Shown: one piece after another, positions 1-7,436 of the stretch
How positions within the stretch are numbered: position 1 is the stretch's first letter
How the letters are laid out: the number at the start of each line of letters is the position of its first letter
Assembly (NCBI GenBank): GCA_913050545.1
Contig: CAJWZY010000065.1
Coordinates: 1 to 9,423 of the forward strand
Origin: an uncultured bacterium
Lineage (GTDB): Bacteria > Planctomycetota > UBA8108
Direction: 5' to 3'
DNA: 9,423 nucleotides
Translations under genes and position numbers: made by a program
The notes under the pieces: model-generated
The model's input: the letters and a program-made list of their open reading frames with translations, nothing else
The model's database searches: none
Told to the model about the DNA's origin: nothing

Positions 1-2
1 AC

Positions 3-203
3 GGCTCGAAGGTTGGCTTCTGCTGTGGAAACTGCCTGAAGACCTATTCGAAAAAGCTCGCCGCCAAGGCTGACTCCGGCAAATGCCCGATCAGTGGCAA
101 AGCCGCGAACGCCGCCACGCAGGTGGTTCACACCAAGCGCGAGACGAAGTACTTCTGCTGCAATAACTGCAAAGGGAAGTACGCCAAGGCAAACTTCAAG
201 TAA
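3..203 (+). CDS. Cysteine-rich YHS/TRASH-like metal-binding protein, 3' end only
   Basis: The 5' end lies outside the window; 66 codons remain before TAA at 201-203. The visible part holds an FCCGNC motif (residues 6-11 of the fragment), then CPISGKA (28-34), then YFCCNNCKGKY (50-60). The order CP-x-S-G-K followed by FCCxxCxxxY is the pattern of small YHS/TRASH-like domains that bind metal ions through clustered cysteines. The first FCCGNC looks like the end of a preceding copy, so the protein probably has at least two tandem units. Such proteins are frequent in planctomycete-verrucomicrobial genomes and are usually exported, but any signal peptide would be off the edge. The C-terminus is lysine-rich. 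The substrate metal is unknown; a role in metal handling or sensing is inferred from the cysteines only. A strong terminator follows 48 bases after the stop, so this is the last gene of its transcript. Confidence 0.8.
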   Translation, partial: GSKVGFCCGNCLKTYSKKLAAKADSGKCPISGKAANAATQVVHTKRETKYFCCNNCKGKYAKANFK

Positions 204-250
204 TCAAGCCGGTTGACAACTTGCCTCAACCAGGCAGCCACCCAGGTGGC

Positions 251-299
251 AAACGCCCTGCCTTTTCGGATCACCCGGAATCGCAGGGCGTTTTTCTTT
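251..299 (+). terminator. Intrinsic (rho-independent) terminator of the cysteine-rich gene
   Basis: An 11-bp perfect inverted repeat, AAACGCCCTGC at 251-261 and GCAGGGCGTTT at 283-293, is followed directly by a T-rich tract at 291-299 (TTTTTCTTT). The 21-base loop contains a minor CGG/CCG pairing. The T-tract is only on the + strand side, so it terminates the gene ending at 203 and separates it from the Nudix gene at 361. Confidence 0.87.
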
Positions 300-360
300 C
301 TCCGCACAGAGGTGCCGGCAATGGCAGCTCTGCGGAACAGCCCGCGAACGCAGCACCTCA

Positions 361-780
361 ATGAGCAGCAAAAAGCCGATCGAACTAGCCGGGGTCATCC
401 CCTTTCGCAGAGGCGAAGCTGACTGGGAGTTCCTCGTCATTACCTCGCGCAAGGGACACTGGATCTTCCCCAAGGGAGTTATCTCCAGGAACGAAACCCC
501 TGCAGAGGCCGCCCGGAAAGAATGTGCCGAGGAAGCAGGAGTCCGGGGCAGCATCCTTGGCGCCCCGGTCGGGAGCTACCAGGACCGAAGGCGCAAGCAT
601 CCCTGCGTGGTTGAGATGTTCCTGCTGCAATACGAAGGCGAGACCGACTGGAAAGAGGAAGACTTCCGCCGGAGGCTCTGGTGCGGTTTCGATGAAGCCT
701 CGAGACGACTTCGCAAAGAACCCGTTCGCGAGCTGCTGGCCAGGGCTGTCGAATTACTCGAGCAGCATCCCATACCCTAG
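361..780 (+). CDS. Nudix hydrolase, DIPP/Ap(n)A-like
   Basis: A 139-residue single-domain Nudix protein. The Nudix box spans residues 39-61: Gly39, five residues, Glu45, seven residues, Lys53-Glu54, then EE at 57-58, Gly60 and Val61. It fits GX5EX7REUXEEXGU except that Lys replaces the usual Arg. The acidic residues that bind Mg2+ are all present. The preceding WIFPKG (34-39) is typical of the diphosphoinositol-polyphosphate/diadenosine-polyphosphate hydrolase branch, whose members cleave diphosphates in inositol pyrophosphates, Ap(n)A and in some cases polyphosphate; the real substrate is not readable from sequence. It is cytoplasmic, with no signal peptide. ATG at 361 is the only sensible start because the domain begins at about residue 8; no clear Shine-Dalgarno precedes it. 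It converges on the Ppx/GppA-like gene and shares the CTAG stop overlap (777-780). Confidence 0.92.
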   Translation: MSSKKPIELAGVIPFRRGEADWEFLVITSRKGHWIFPKGVISRNETPAEAARKECAEEAGVRGSILGAPVGSYQDRRRKHPCVVEMFLLQYEGETDWKEEDFRRRLWCGFDEASRRLRKEPVRELLARAVELLEQHPIP

Positions 781-1682
781 GAGGGCTTGCCCATAGCCGG
801 CAACATGCTGGTAAAGGAGATGAGCCCCTCCTTCACAGATGCCTTTCGATAGGTGACCTTCTGAACCCCCATTGTTCTGAACAGGACCTCCACCGACAGG
901 ACACCGGGAAGAAACAACAGCCGTCTGTGCTTGGGCATCGTCGGCCAGATCTCCCCATGGATCTCCCTCTGGATAAGCTCCTGGAGATCTTCGAAATCGA
1001 AGGAGTCTCTTCCCAGGCTTTTCACGATGGCCCTGACCGTTCCACCAGTGCCAAGCATCTCGGGATACCTCGGCATATTCCCAGGCATATGATCCTTCAT
1101 CTCCCGCTCGACGATGAGGCGCCCCTGTTCGACGTAATTGTAAAGCGTCCTGGTCCGGCGGAGCTGGCAGTGAAGACGAATGGCTCCCACAGGAATACTG
1201 GTCTTGCGGGTGGAGGCAGGATTCAGGTACTCGATGAGCTCATTGCTGCCACCGCCGAGATCGAAAAGTGCCGTGGGGAAATCATCGACCATATTCCTGA
1301 AGCCGGTCTCGAGAAGAAACGCCTCGATTCCGCCCTCTATGATCTGGATCCGCAAGCCGAGCTCACTCTCGAGCTGGCGCTGAAAAATGACGGAATTCTG
1401 AGCCTCCCGCAAAGCAGCCGTACCGACAGCGGTCACATCTTCGAATGATATTCCGGAAAACTCCTGCCTCAGGCTTTTCAGCGTCGAGATGCAATGCGCC
1501 ATTGTACGGGGGCTGATGCGCCCGTAGCTGAAAACATCGTAGCCGAGGCTCCAGGGTACCTTACGCTCCCTTTCAACGTCCTTGCTGTCCCCAGCGGCAG
1601 TCGGAACGATATAGAGCTTGATCGAGGTCGAGCCGAACTCGATGTAGGCGTTTTTAGCTGATGATCCGGTATAATTAGTCAT
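777..1682 (-). CDS. Short Ppx/GppA-family phosphatase-like protein
   Basis: A 301-residue protein of the Ppx/GppA family (ASKHA fold), which releases phosphate from polyphosphate ends or from pppGpp. Visible family motifs are the first phosphate loop IEFGSTSIKL (14-23, usually DxGSNSxRL), VGTAALREAQN (86-96), the second phosphate loop DLGGGSNEL (141-149), IPVGAIRL (163-170), GTGGTVRAI (211-219) and a closing VKEGLI (283-288). The length equals the two-lobe core without the HD-like C-terminal domains of long enterobacterial Ppx. Odd points: Glu replaces Asp in the first loop, and the usual GEEEA stretch reads GGIEA (117-121), keeping only its last Glu. Activity may be altered. The ATG at 1682 is well placed, with the domain starting about 12 residues in, but the ribosome site is weak. 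It is divergent from the Na/Pi transporter gene and convergent with the Nudix gene, a setting that fits phosphate metabolism. Family assignment is firm; substrate is not. Confidence 0.88.
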   Translation of the reverse strand: MTNYTGSSAKNAYIEFGSTSIKLYIVPTAAGDSKDVERERKVPWSLGYDVFSYGRISPRTMAHCISTLKSLRQEFSGISFEDVTAVGTAALREAQNSVIFQRQLESELGLRIQIIEGGIEAFLLETGFRNMVDDFPTALFDLGGGSNELIEYLNPASTRKTSIPVGAIRLHCQLRRTRTLYNYVEQGRLIVEREMKDHMPGNMPRYPEMLGTGGTVRAIVKSLGRDSFDFEDLQELIQREIHGEIWPTMPKHRRLLFLPGVLSVEVLFRTMGVQKVTYRKASVKEGLISFTSMLPAMGKPS

Positions 1683-1712
1683 AGAGTCGATACGGTCAAT
1701 ATCTTGCAGTAA

Positions 1713-1795
1713 TTCACGGTTCCTCTTCAGATCGTCCCCCGGATTTCCGAATTCAACAATTGGGGGAGAGATCTATCCAGTTAACCAGCCGTGAA
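1713..1795. repeat. Nested imperfect inverted repeat in the divergent intergenic region
   Basis: Three arm pairs are nested around a common centre: TTCACGG (1713-1719) with CCGTGAA (1789-1795), AGATC (1729-1733) with GATCT (1770-1774), and CCCCC (1736-1740) with GGGGG (1762-1766). The central 21 bases hold AATT-CAAC-AATT. It lies between the divergent start codons at 1682 and 1852 and makes up half of the 169-base gap (1683-1851). It could be a regulator binding region or a folded 5' leader. I see no convincing -35/-10 pair in the gap, though TATCCT at 1796-1801 is a weak -10 candidate for the transporter gene. Chance similarity is not excluded. Confidence 0.45.
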
Positions 1796-1851
1796 TATCC
1801 TTTGAAAGTGTGCACGGTAACTTCTCGTTTCGCAAACAGGGGCAAAAGTCT

Positions 1852-4401
1852 ATGCGTATATTGACTTATAGAGCCGTCAGCGTGCTGTTGACGATCTGCC
1901 TTTGTACTTTTACCGGATGTTTCAAGCCACCGAAAGACGATCGCCCCTCAAGAATTGAATCGATCAAGGGAAACCACCAATGTGGACTCCCTGGCGAGGT
2001 TCTTCCCGAGCCATTAATGGTTCGCGTCCTGGGGCAGCGCAGCCGCGACTTCCTCGGGAGAAAAGGCCAGCGTCAACCCCTGGTCAGACAGGTGGTCACC
2101 TTCCGGCTTGAAGGAGTCCCCGAGGAAGAGAAAAGCGATTCCGAACCAGGTTCCGCGAAGAACTACCCCACCTTCCTCATTGGCGAAGGAAAAGATCCGA
2201 CTGAAAACCTCGCCCGTGCCGAGGTTGAAACGGATGCCTCGGGTACAGCCAGCGTAAGAATACGGCTTGGAAACAAGAACGGTGACTGGCGCATAGAGGC
2301 CTCTGTTCCCAGCAAGGGCAACAAGGTGCTGGATGAGCATTTCCGGGTGGTCAGTGGAGTGGAGAAGCTCGCTGACAATATCGAGACCACAGTCGGTTCT
2401 GACGTCCCACTCTCCCTGCGCCTGCAGGCCAGGGATGACACCGGAAAGCTGGTGGCGCTCGAAGGACGCACCGTCCACATGAGAATGGCTGGAGAGCCGG
2501 CCGGCAATGCCGAGAGAGCAAGCCTGAACAACAGGCGTGAGGAGACCAACAAGGACGGGGTCCGCAAAGGAACCGAGCTCACCCTTGGCGACCGGGCCGG
2601 CATCTACAGGGTGCTTGCTGAGGTAGAGGGAAATGGAGATGACCCCCCCATCCGCGGCATCATCTTCACGGTCAAGGCCATCGACTGGCTGCAGATCGTA
2701 GGCGAGATCGCCATCGGAATGATCTTCTTCCTGCTCGGAGTGAAATTTCTTGCCAATGGTTTCCTCATCGTCCTCGGCCCCCACCTCCATCATGCCACCG
2801 GGCGCATGGCAAACAATCGCATCCTGGGCTATTTCGGTGGAGCCCTCTCCGGAGCGACCTTCCAGTCCAACTCGGCTGTAACCTCCCACCTGATGAGCTT
2901 CGTCAATGGTGGGCTGCTGAAATCCCGTGGAGCCATGGGAATCCTGCTGGGCGCCATGCTGGGAGCTACGGCCTTACCCCAGATCCTTTCCCTGGAGATC
3001 GATTTCCTCATAGCACCACTGGCAGGTCTCGGCCTGCTGATGGTTGTTCTCCCCCGCTCAACCGGCCTTGCCCATTGGAGCAGGATCTTCCTCGGCGGCG
3101 GACTGGCGCTGGCCAGCTGGAACCTTCTTGGCTCAGGCATCGAACAGCTGGAGCTGAGCTCGAGGTTCAGCTCAGATGTGCTTCCGACAGCCCTGTCCTT
3201 CAGCCAGCCCGGCGAACAGATGGCCGCGAACTTCCTCAACCTGCTGCTGGTTGGCGCGGGCATCAGCCTGATCCTGCGCACATCGAACCTGGTGGTTATC
3301 GCCGCGATCCTGCTGGCCTCCAATGGACTCATGGACCCCCTGTCAACAGCGCCCCTGATCCTCGGAGCCAACCTGGGCGCAGGCCTGAGCTGTCTCTTCC
3401 TGTCCCTGTTCAAAACACGCGACACCTGCCGGCTGGGTATCTCGCTCCTGGTGATCCACCTTGTGGCCTGTACTGGCTTTGCCGTTCTCTCCCTTGTGCG
3501 CCACGAAGACACATCCATGCTGCTCTGGCTTGTCGACCAGGTCACCCCGGGAAATCTCTTTCACCCGCTGGCGGAAAACGTCGAGCACCATGTCGCGATG
3601 ATCCACACCGGCTACAACCTGGTTGCCAGCCTGCTCTTCCTGGGGCTGCCGGGAATTGCCACCGCCATCGCCTCCTGGATCCTCCCCCACAAGACGGGCT
3701 CGGACGATCTCAAGCCCTACCGCCTCGATGAGAACCTCATTCCCGTTCCGGGACTGGCCCTGCGGCAGGTGCTCGAAGAGCTCTGCTATCTCGCCGAGCT
3801 CTGTCAGAAAAACGTAGCGGAGGCTTTCGATGCTTTCAGGTACGGAGACCTGAACCTGGCCGGACAGGTTGCCCGCCGGGAAGAGATCATCGCTGGAATC
3901 CACCGGGAGGCGAGCCGCTACCTTGTGCTGGTCCAGGAAAACCAGCTCTCGCGGCGTGAATCCACGGAAACAGAAAAGCTCCAGTCCAGCGTTGCATCCC
4001 TCAGCAGGGTCGGTGAGTCAGCAGAAATCCTCAGGGAGCTCGCCTCCCGCCGAATCGAGGACAATATCGAAGCGGCCGAGGAGCTCGACCGGGACCTTGG
4101 CGAGATCTACGAGCTGGTCATGTCACAGTTCTCGAACATCCTGATCCTGCTTCGCAGCCCCACCAATCGTCTCGAGGAATCCGCCGTCAAGACCGTTGAG
4201 CGCATGGCCAAGTTCCGCTCCCGGCTCGAAACCCAGTGGAAGCAGCGAATTGAAAAGGCGAGCGAAGACAACGAGGACCGGATTCTTCTGCATGTCCAGA
4301 CCCTCGCCTACCAGCAGGCCTTCGACGCGCTCTTCCAGGCAGCCTCTCATCTCGGCCACATTGCCGAGAGGATGCGACTGCTCTCACCTGAGCGGATCTG
4401 A
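1852..4401 (+). CDS. Predicted lipoprotein with Ig-like domains, Na/Pi-cotransporter core and PhoU-like tail
   Basis: An 849-residue protein from ATG 1852; an in-frame GTG at 1810 would add 14 residues. ATG is preferred because it opens a lipoprotein signal: hydrophobic residues 9-20, then the lipobox-like F20-T21-G22-Cys23. GGGG lies 9 bases upstream as a possible ribosome site. Two Ig-like beta domains follow (about 45-170 and 180-274), the first with the Big-like phrase ETDASGTASVRIRLG. The membrane core (about 280-612) carries QSNSA (338-342, usually QSSSA), GAMLGA, GANLGA (505-510, usually GANIGT) and the family's HTxxN signature as HTGYN (585-589), all marks of bacterial Na/Pi cotransporters that move phosphate with sodium. 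The second QSSS-type site is degenerate (RTSN). The last 220 residues are helical and PhoU-like. The expected topology puts the Ig domains outside the inner membrane and the PhoU tail in the cytoplasm. Possible substrates are phosphate or another anion. The 3' end overlaps the convergent thiol gene by 18 bases. Confidence 0.88.
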   Translation: MRILTYRAVSVLLTICLCTFTGCFKPPKDDRPSRIESIKGNHQCGLPGEVLPEPLMVRVLGQRSRDFLGRKGQRQPLVRQVVTFRLEGVPEEEKSDSEPGSAKNYPTFLIGEGKDPTENLARAEVETDASGTASVRIRLGNKNGDWRIEASVPSKGNKVLDEHFRVVSGVEKLADNIETTVGSDVPLSLRLQARDDTGKLVALEGRTVHMRMAGEPAGNAERASLNNRREETNKDGVRKGTELTLGDRAGIYRVLAEVEGNGDDPPIRGIIFTVKAIDWLQIVGEIAIGMIFFLLGVKFLANGFLIVLGPHLHHATGRMANNRILGYFGGALSGATFQSNSAVTSHLMSFVNGGLLKSRGAMGILLGAMLGATALPQILSLEIDFLIAPLAGLGLLMVVLPRSTGLAHWSRIFLGGGLALASWNLLGSGIEQLELSSRFSSDVLPTALSFSQPGEQMAANFLNLLLVGAGISLILRTSNLVVIAAILLASNGLMDPLSTAPLILGANLGAGLSCLFLSLFKTRDTCRLGISLLVIHLVACTGFAVLSLVRHEDTSMLLWLVDQVTPGNLFHPLAENVEHHVAMIHTGYNLVASLLFLGLPGIATAIASWILPHKTGSDDLKPYRLDENLIPVPGLALRQVLEELCYLAELCQKNVAEAFDAFRYGDLNLAGQVARREEIIAGIHREASRYLVLVQENQLSRRESTETEKLQSSVASLSRVGESAEILRELASRRIEDNIEAAEELDRDLGEIYELVMSQFSNILILLRSPTNRLEESAVKTVERMAKFRSRLETQWKQRIEKASEDNEDRILLHVQTLAYQQAFDALFQAASHLGHIAERMRLLSPERI

Positions 4402-5133
4402 TCCCGGAGCTGCGCTGCCAAGCTTTTTCTCGATCTCCGCGGACAGCAGCTCGTAGGTCACTTCACCCTGGAGCCTCTCCCCTGCGAGGAAGAGGGTCGG
4501 CACCCTGCTTACACTGGCTTTCTTCGCCTGGGCAATATCCCTTTCGACCACCAGCTTCACCTCTGCGGATACGAGATCGTCCTCAAACTGTTCCATGTTG
4601 AGGCCAAGGGCCTTCGCATGATGGCGCAGGCTCGAGGAATCCAGGTTCTCCTGGTTGGCAAAGAGAAGAGTCTGCATTTCCCAGAAGCGTCCCTGCTGGA
4701 AGGCTGCAACCGAGGCCCTGTGGGTCTCGAGGACCAGTGGATGCCCGGCAAGGGGGTTGTGTTTGAAGATGACCCGGACCCTCTCTCCATAGGTGCTCCA
4801 GACCCTGTCGAGCACCTCGGCCATACCGGCGCAATGCCTGCAGTTGAAGTCGGAAAACACCACGATCGCGACCTCGGCTGTCTCCGGTCCTCGCGACGGT
4901 GACAGGCCGGAAAAAGACTCCAGCCAGGCTGCCTCCCCAGCGCTCTCCCCGCCCCCACCTCGCTTCTGGAGCTTGCTGATAAGCCGGGCCTGCTGCTCCA
5001 GCAGTTCGTTCTGCCGCTTGAGAATGGACTCCAGCTCCTGCGGCTCTCCACCCACCGGGTAGTACCTCGCCAGCAGGAGCCCAAGGGTCACACCGAGAAC
5101 CAGGATGAGAGCGGAAAAAGCTCCCCGGTTCAT
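4384..5133 (-). CDS. Membrane-anchored DsbA-like thiol oxidoreductase
   Basis: A 249-residue protein. Residues 7-22 form one hydrophobic N-terminal anchor, residues 30-57 a Glu/Gln/Leu/Lys-rich probable coiled coil, then a glycine-rich linker (59-63) leads to a DsbA-type thioredoxin fold (about 85-240). The active site is Cys98-Arg-His-Cys101 after VVFSDFN. The cis-proline loop is S209-R-V-P212, and FKHNPLAGHP (123-132) is the usual phrase of this family (Thioredoxin_4/DsbA-DsbG-like). It should sit in the periplasm and oxidise, reduce or isomerise protein disulfides; direction cannot be told from sequence. The start ATG overlaps the stop of the DUF255 gene (ATGA, 5130-5133). A very purine-rich GGGGGGGAGAA directly upstream serves as ribosome site. 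It is the last gene of a three-gene unit, and its stop lies inside the 3' end of the convergent transporter gene. Confidence 0.9.
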   Translation of the reverse strand: MNRGAFSALILVLGVTLGLLLARYYPVGGEPQELESILKRQNELLEQQARLISKLQKRGGGGESAGEAAWLESFSGLSPSRGPETAEVAIVVFSDFNCRHCAGMAEVLDRVWSTYGERVRVIFKHNPLAGHPLVLETHRASVAAFQQGRFWEMQTLLFANQENLDSSSLRHHAKALGLNMEQFEDDLVSAEVKLVVERDIAQAKKASVSRVPTLFLAGERLQGEVTYELLSAEIEKKLGSAAPGSDPLR

Positions 5134-7436
5134 TTCTCCCCCCCGGCTGGCTTCCTCATGCCGACACTTTCATCGAGTTGCCTCTTGAGAGTCTCAAGAT
5201 CCCGGGCAGGAAGCTTGCAGACACGGTTGCGGCAGACAAAGGTCGTCGGCTTGCCGCCGATCGGCATCTTCGCTTCCATGAGCGGCACCAGCGAACTGAG
5301 AGACTTCGCCGCCTCGGCGGAGGCGCTGTAGACAACCACCTTGGCGGGAAGGAAGCGGCTGCGAATCTCCTTCAACATCGAGCGGGTCATCGGATCATCC
5401 GGGGGGCCACAGACCACGATTTCGAGGGGATCGAAGAGCGCGAATTCCAGGGCACAGGAGAGCTGGGGGTGCATATGAGGAAACTTCTCAACCAGGCCGG
5501 CCGCAAGCTGCTTGAAGATCCTCACAGGTTCATCGAAGGCCTTGTCGCCGGTAAATTCCTGGAGCCTGAGCAGGTCAAGCAGGGCGAAGGAGTTCCCGGA
5601 GGGAAGCGCGCCATCGTAGAACTCCTTGCGGCGCAATATGAGCTTTTCGTGATGAGCCGCGGTGGGGAAGAAGGCCCCGTTCTCCTTGTCCCAGAAAGAG
5701 CCGACCATGTCCCGGCCGAGTTTCACTGCGAGCTCCAGCCAGCGCCTGTCAAAATCAGACTCGTAAAGATCCAGCAGGCCGTTCACCAGGAAAGCATAAT
5801 CAGAGAGGAAGCCCCTGATACGAACCTCGCCATCCTTGTACCTGCGGTAAAGACCCCCCTGGCGGATCATCTTCGCCTCGATAAACCCGGCGGCCGCCTG
5901 TGCTCCCGCCAGGTAGCGCTTCTCACCACTTACCTGGTAGGCCTGGGCAAGCGCGGAGATAGCGAGGCCATTCCACTCGACCAGCACCTTGGAATCGAGG
6001 AAGGGCTGGGCGCGCAGGTCCCTGGTCTTCAGAAGCTTCACGCGTGCTGCGGCAATCCTGCTGTAGAGCTTATCGAGCGGAACCCCCTGCTGGAGCGCAA
6101 GAGCGGCTCCCCAGTCAGTAAAAGGCAGGTGAAGAATATTGGCGTGCTCCGGGCTGCCGGGATCCGGCCTCTCCTCCTTGAAATTCCCCTCGGCCTTGAC
6201 GCCGTAGAATGAGCAGAAAAGCGGCCCTTCCTTCTCGCCCAGCAGCTTAATGACTTCCTTCCGCGTCCAGACATAGGTGAGCCCTTCGACACCCTCGGTG
6301 TCAGCATCCTCGGCTGAATAGAAGCCCCCTTCCTTGTCACGAAGCCGCCCCAGTACATAATCCAGCGTCTCGAGAGCGACCTCGAGGTACCTCTTGTTGC
6401 CGGAGCGTTTGTAGGCGGCGATCAGGGTGCGGGAGATCAGCGCGTTATCGTAGAGCATCTTCTCGAAGTGCGGCAGCAGCCATACCCTGTCGGTCGAGTA
6501 GCGATGGAAGCCGCCGGCGAGGTGGTCGCGGATCCCACCGGCGATCATCCGGTCAAGGGTGGTGTAGACCATCGTCTCGCTTCGTTTGCTCGGCAGGCGA
6601 ATGGAGTAATTCAGCAGGAAATCGAGATTAGAGGTCCGGGGAAACTTCGGTGCATAACGCGGTGGGCCGCTGAAGCCGCCGTACTCGTCATCGTGAACCT
6701 GGTCGAGGTAGCCGAAGACCCCTGCCGTGATCCCGGAGGTAAGGGCTCCCTTCGCCTCGAATTTCCCTGCCTGCTTAATAAGATGATCGGTCAGCTTCGC
6801 TGCCTGCTCATCAAGCAGGGCCCGCTGCCCTTTCCAGGCCTCGGCGATCCGCCCCAGCAACATCTTGAATTGCTCCGGAGGAAAATAGGTTCCACCGAAG
6901 AAGGGCTTCCCTTCAGCGGTCAGCCAGGCCGAAAGAGGCCAGCCGCCGCGCTGCCTCATCGCCTGCACCGCGTCCATGTAGACACGGTCGACATCGGGGC
7001 GCTCCTCCCTGTCAACCTTGACGCAGATGAAGTGCTCATTGAGGTAGGCGGCGATCTCCTCGTTTTCAAAAGATTCCCGCTCCATGACGTGGCACCAGTG
7101 GCAGGTCGAATAGCCGATACTCAGAAAGATCGGCCGGCCGGTTGCCTTTGCCTTCTCAAAGGCCTCCTTCCCCCATGGATACCAGTCCACAGGATTGTAG
7201 GCATGCTGCTGCAGGTAAGGGCTCTTCTCCTTCGCCAGGCGATTGGGCTTCCCCTTGTGTTTCTTGCCCTCGCCGGCGACCGCCTTCGCATCCCCTTCGC
7301 CTTCAATGCAGGACCCGGAAGTGCCGGGAAAAGTTCCGCTGGCGAACCCGGCAAGCAGGCAGAGTGCCGCTGCGCGGGTCTGCCAGTGACGGAATGGGCG
7401 GTGATTTCCCCGGGGTGAAGTGTCAGCTGGTTTCAT
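5130..7436 (-). CDS. Exported DUF255 thioredoxin-fold protein (YyaL/SPATA20 family)
   Basis: A 768-residue member of the DUF255 family. Residues 66-190 form the thioredoxin-like domain with the family hallmarks SPYLQQHAYNPVDWYPWG (72-89), the active site Cys112-His-Trp-Cys115 in STCHWCHVMERESF, VDREERPDVD (141-150) and GGWPLSAWLT (164-173). The rest is an alpha/alpha-barrel region similar to N-acylglucosamine 2-epimerase/glycosidase folds, with LPHFEKMLYDNA (321-332) and SAEDADTEG (374-382). Its biochemical function is not established. Unlike typical YyaL, the N-terminus looks like a signal peptide: basic residues at 9-21, then a hydrophobic stretch (22-33) and a Gly/Ser/Lys-rich linker before the domain at about 66. 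Periplasmic location would match the membrane-anchored CRHC protein downstream. Its start overlaps the dehydrogenase stop (7433-7436) and its stop overlaps the next start (5130-5133), so translation is probably coupled. Length is slightly over the usual 650-700 because of the N-terminal extension. Confidence 0.93.
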   Translation of the reverse strand: MKPADTSPRGNHRPFRHWQTRAAALCLLAGFASGTFPGTSGSCIEGEGDAKAVAGEGKKHKGKPNRLAKEKSPYLQQHAYNPVDWYPWGKEAFEKAKATGRPIFLSIGYSTCHWCHVMERESFENEEIAAYLNEHFICVKVDREERPDVDRVYMDAVQAMRQRGGWPLSAWLTAEGKPFFGGTYFPPEQFKMLLGRIAEAWKGQRALLDEQAAKLTDHLIKQAGKFEAKGALTSGITAGVFGYLDQVHDDEYGGFSGPPRYAPKFPRTSNLDFLLNYSIRLPSKRSETMVYTTLDRMIAGGIRDHLAGGFHRYSTDRVWLLPHFEKMLYDNALISRTLIAAYKRSGNKRYLEVALETLDYVLGRLRDKEGGFYSAEDADTEGVEGLTYVWTRKEVIKLLGEKEGPLFCSFYGVKAEGNFKEERPDPGSPEHANILHLPFTDWGAALALQQGVPLDKLYSRIAAARVKLLKTRDLRAQPFLDSKVLVEWNGLAISALAQAYQVSGEKRYLAGAQAAAGFIEAKMIRQGGLYRRYKDGEVRIRGFLSDYAFLVNGLLDLYESDFDRRWLELAVKLGRDMVGSFWDKENGAFFPTAAHHEKLILRRKEFYDGALPSGNSFALLDLLRLQEFTGDKAFDEPVRIFKQLAAGLVEKFPHMHPQLSCALEFALFDPLEIVVCGPPDDPMTRSMLKEIRSRFLPAKVVVYSASAEAAKSLSSLVPLMEAKMPIGGKPTTFVCRNRVCKLPARDLETLKRQLDESVGMRKPAGGEK

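Noticed and set aside
213..218. Perfect TTGACA -35-like hexamer before the Nudix gene
   Set aside because: No -10-like hexamer lies 15-19 bases downstream, and a transcript from here would run straight into the terminator at 251-299.
783..792. GGGCTTGCCC mini-hairpin after the Nudix stop
   Set aside because: The stem is too short, no T-tract follows, and it lies in the coding sequence of the Ppx-like gene.
927..1448. + strand open frame of 173 codons opposite the Ppx-like gene
   Set aside because: It is antisense to conserved Ppx/GppA motifs, and its own translation matches nothing I recognise.
1810..1851. GTG start of the transporter gene at 1810
   Set aside because: It would place 14 polar/basic residues before a good lipoprotein signal and has no better ribosome site than ATG 1852.
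2014..2889. Long - strand open frame of 291 codons inside the transporter gene
   Set aside because: The + strand frame has the Ig and Na/Pi motifs; the antisense frame has none.
5178..6212. Long + strand open frame of 344 codons
   Set aside because: It is antisense to the C-terminal half of the DUF255 protein, with no family features; a shadow of GC-rich coding.
6468..7418. Long + strand open frame of 316 codons opposite the DUF255 gene
   Set aside because: It is antisense to the conserved CHWC domain of the DUF255 protein and shows no recognisable motif.
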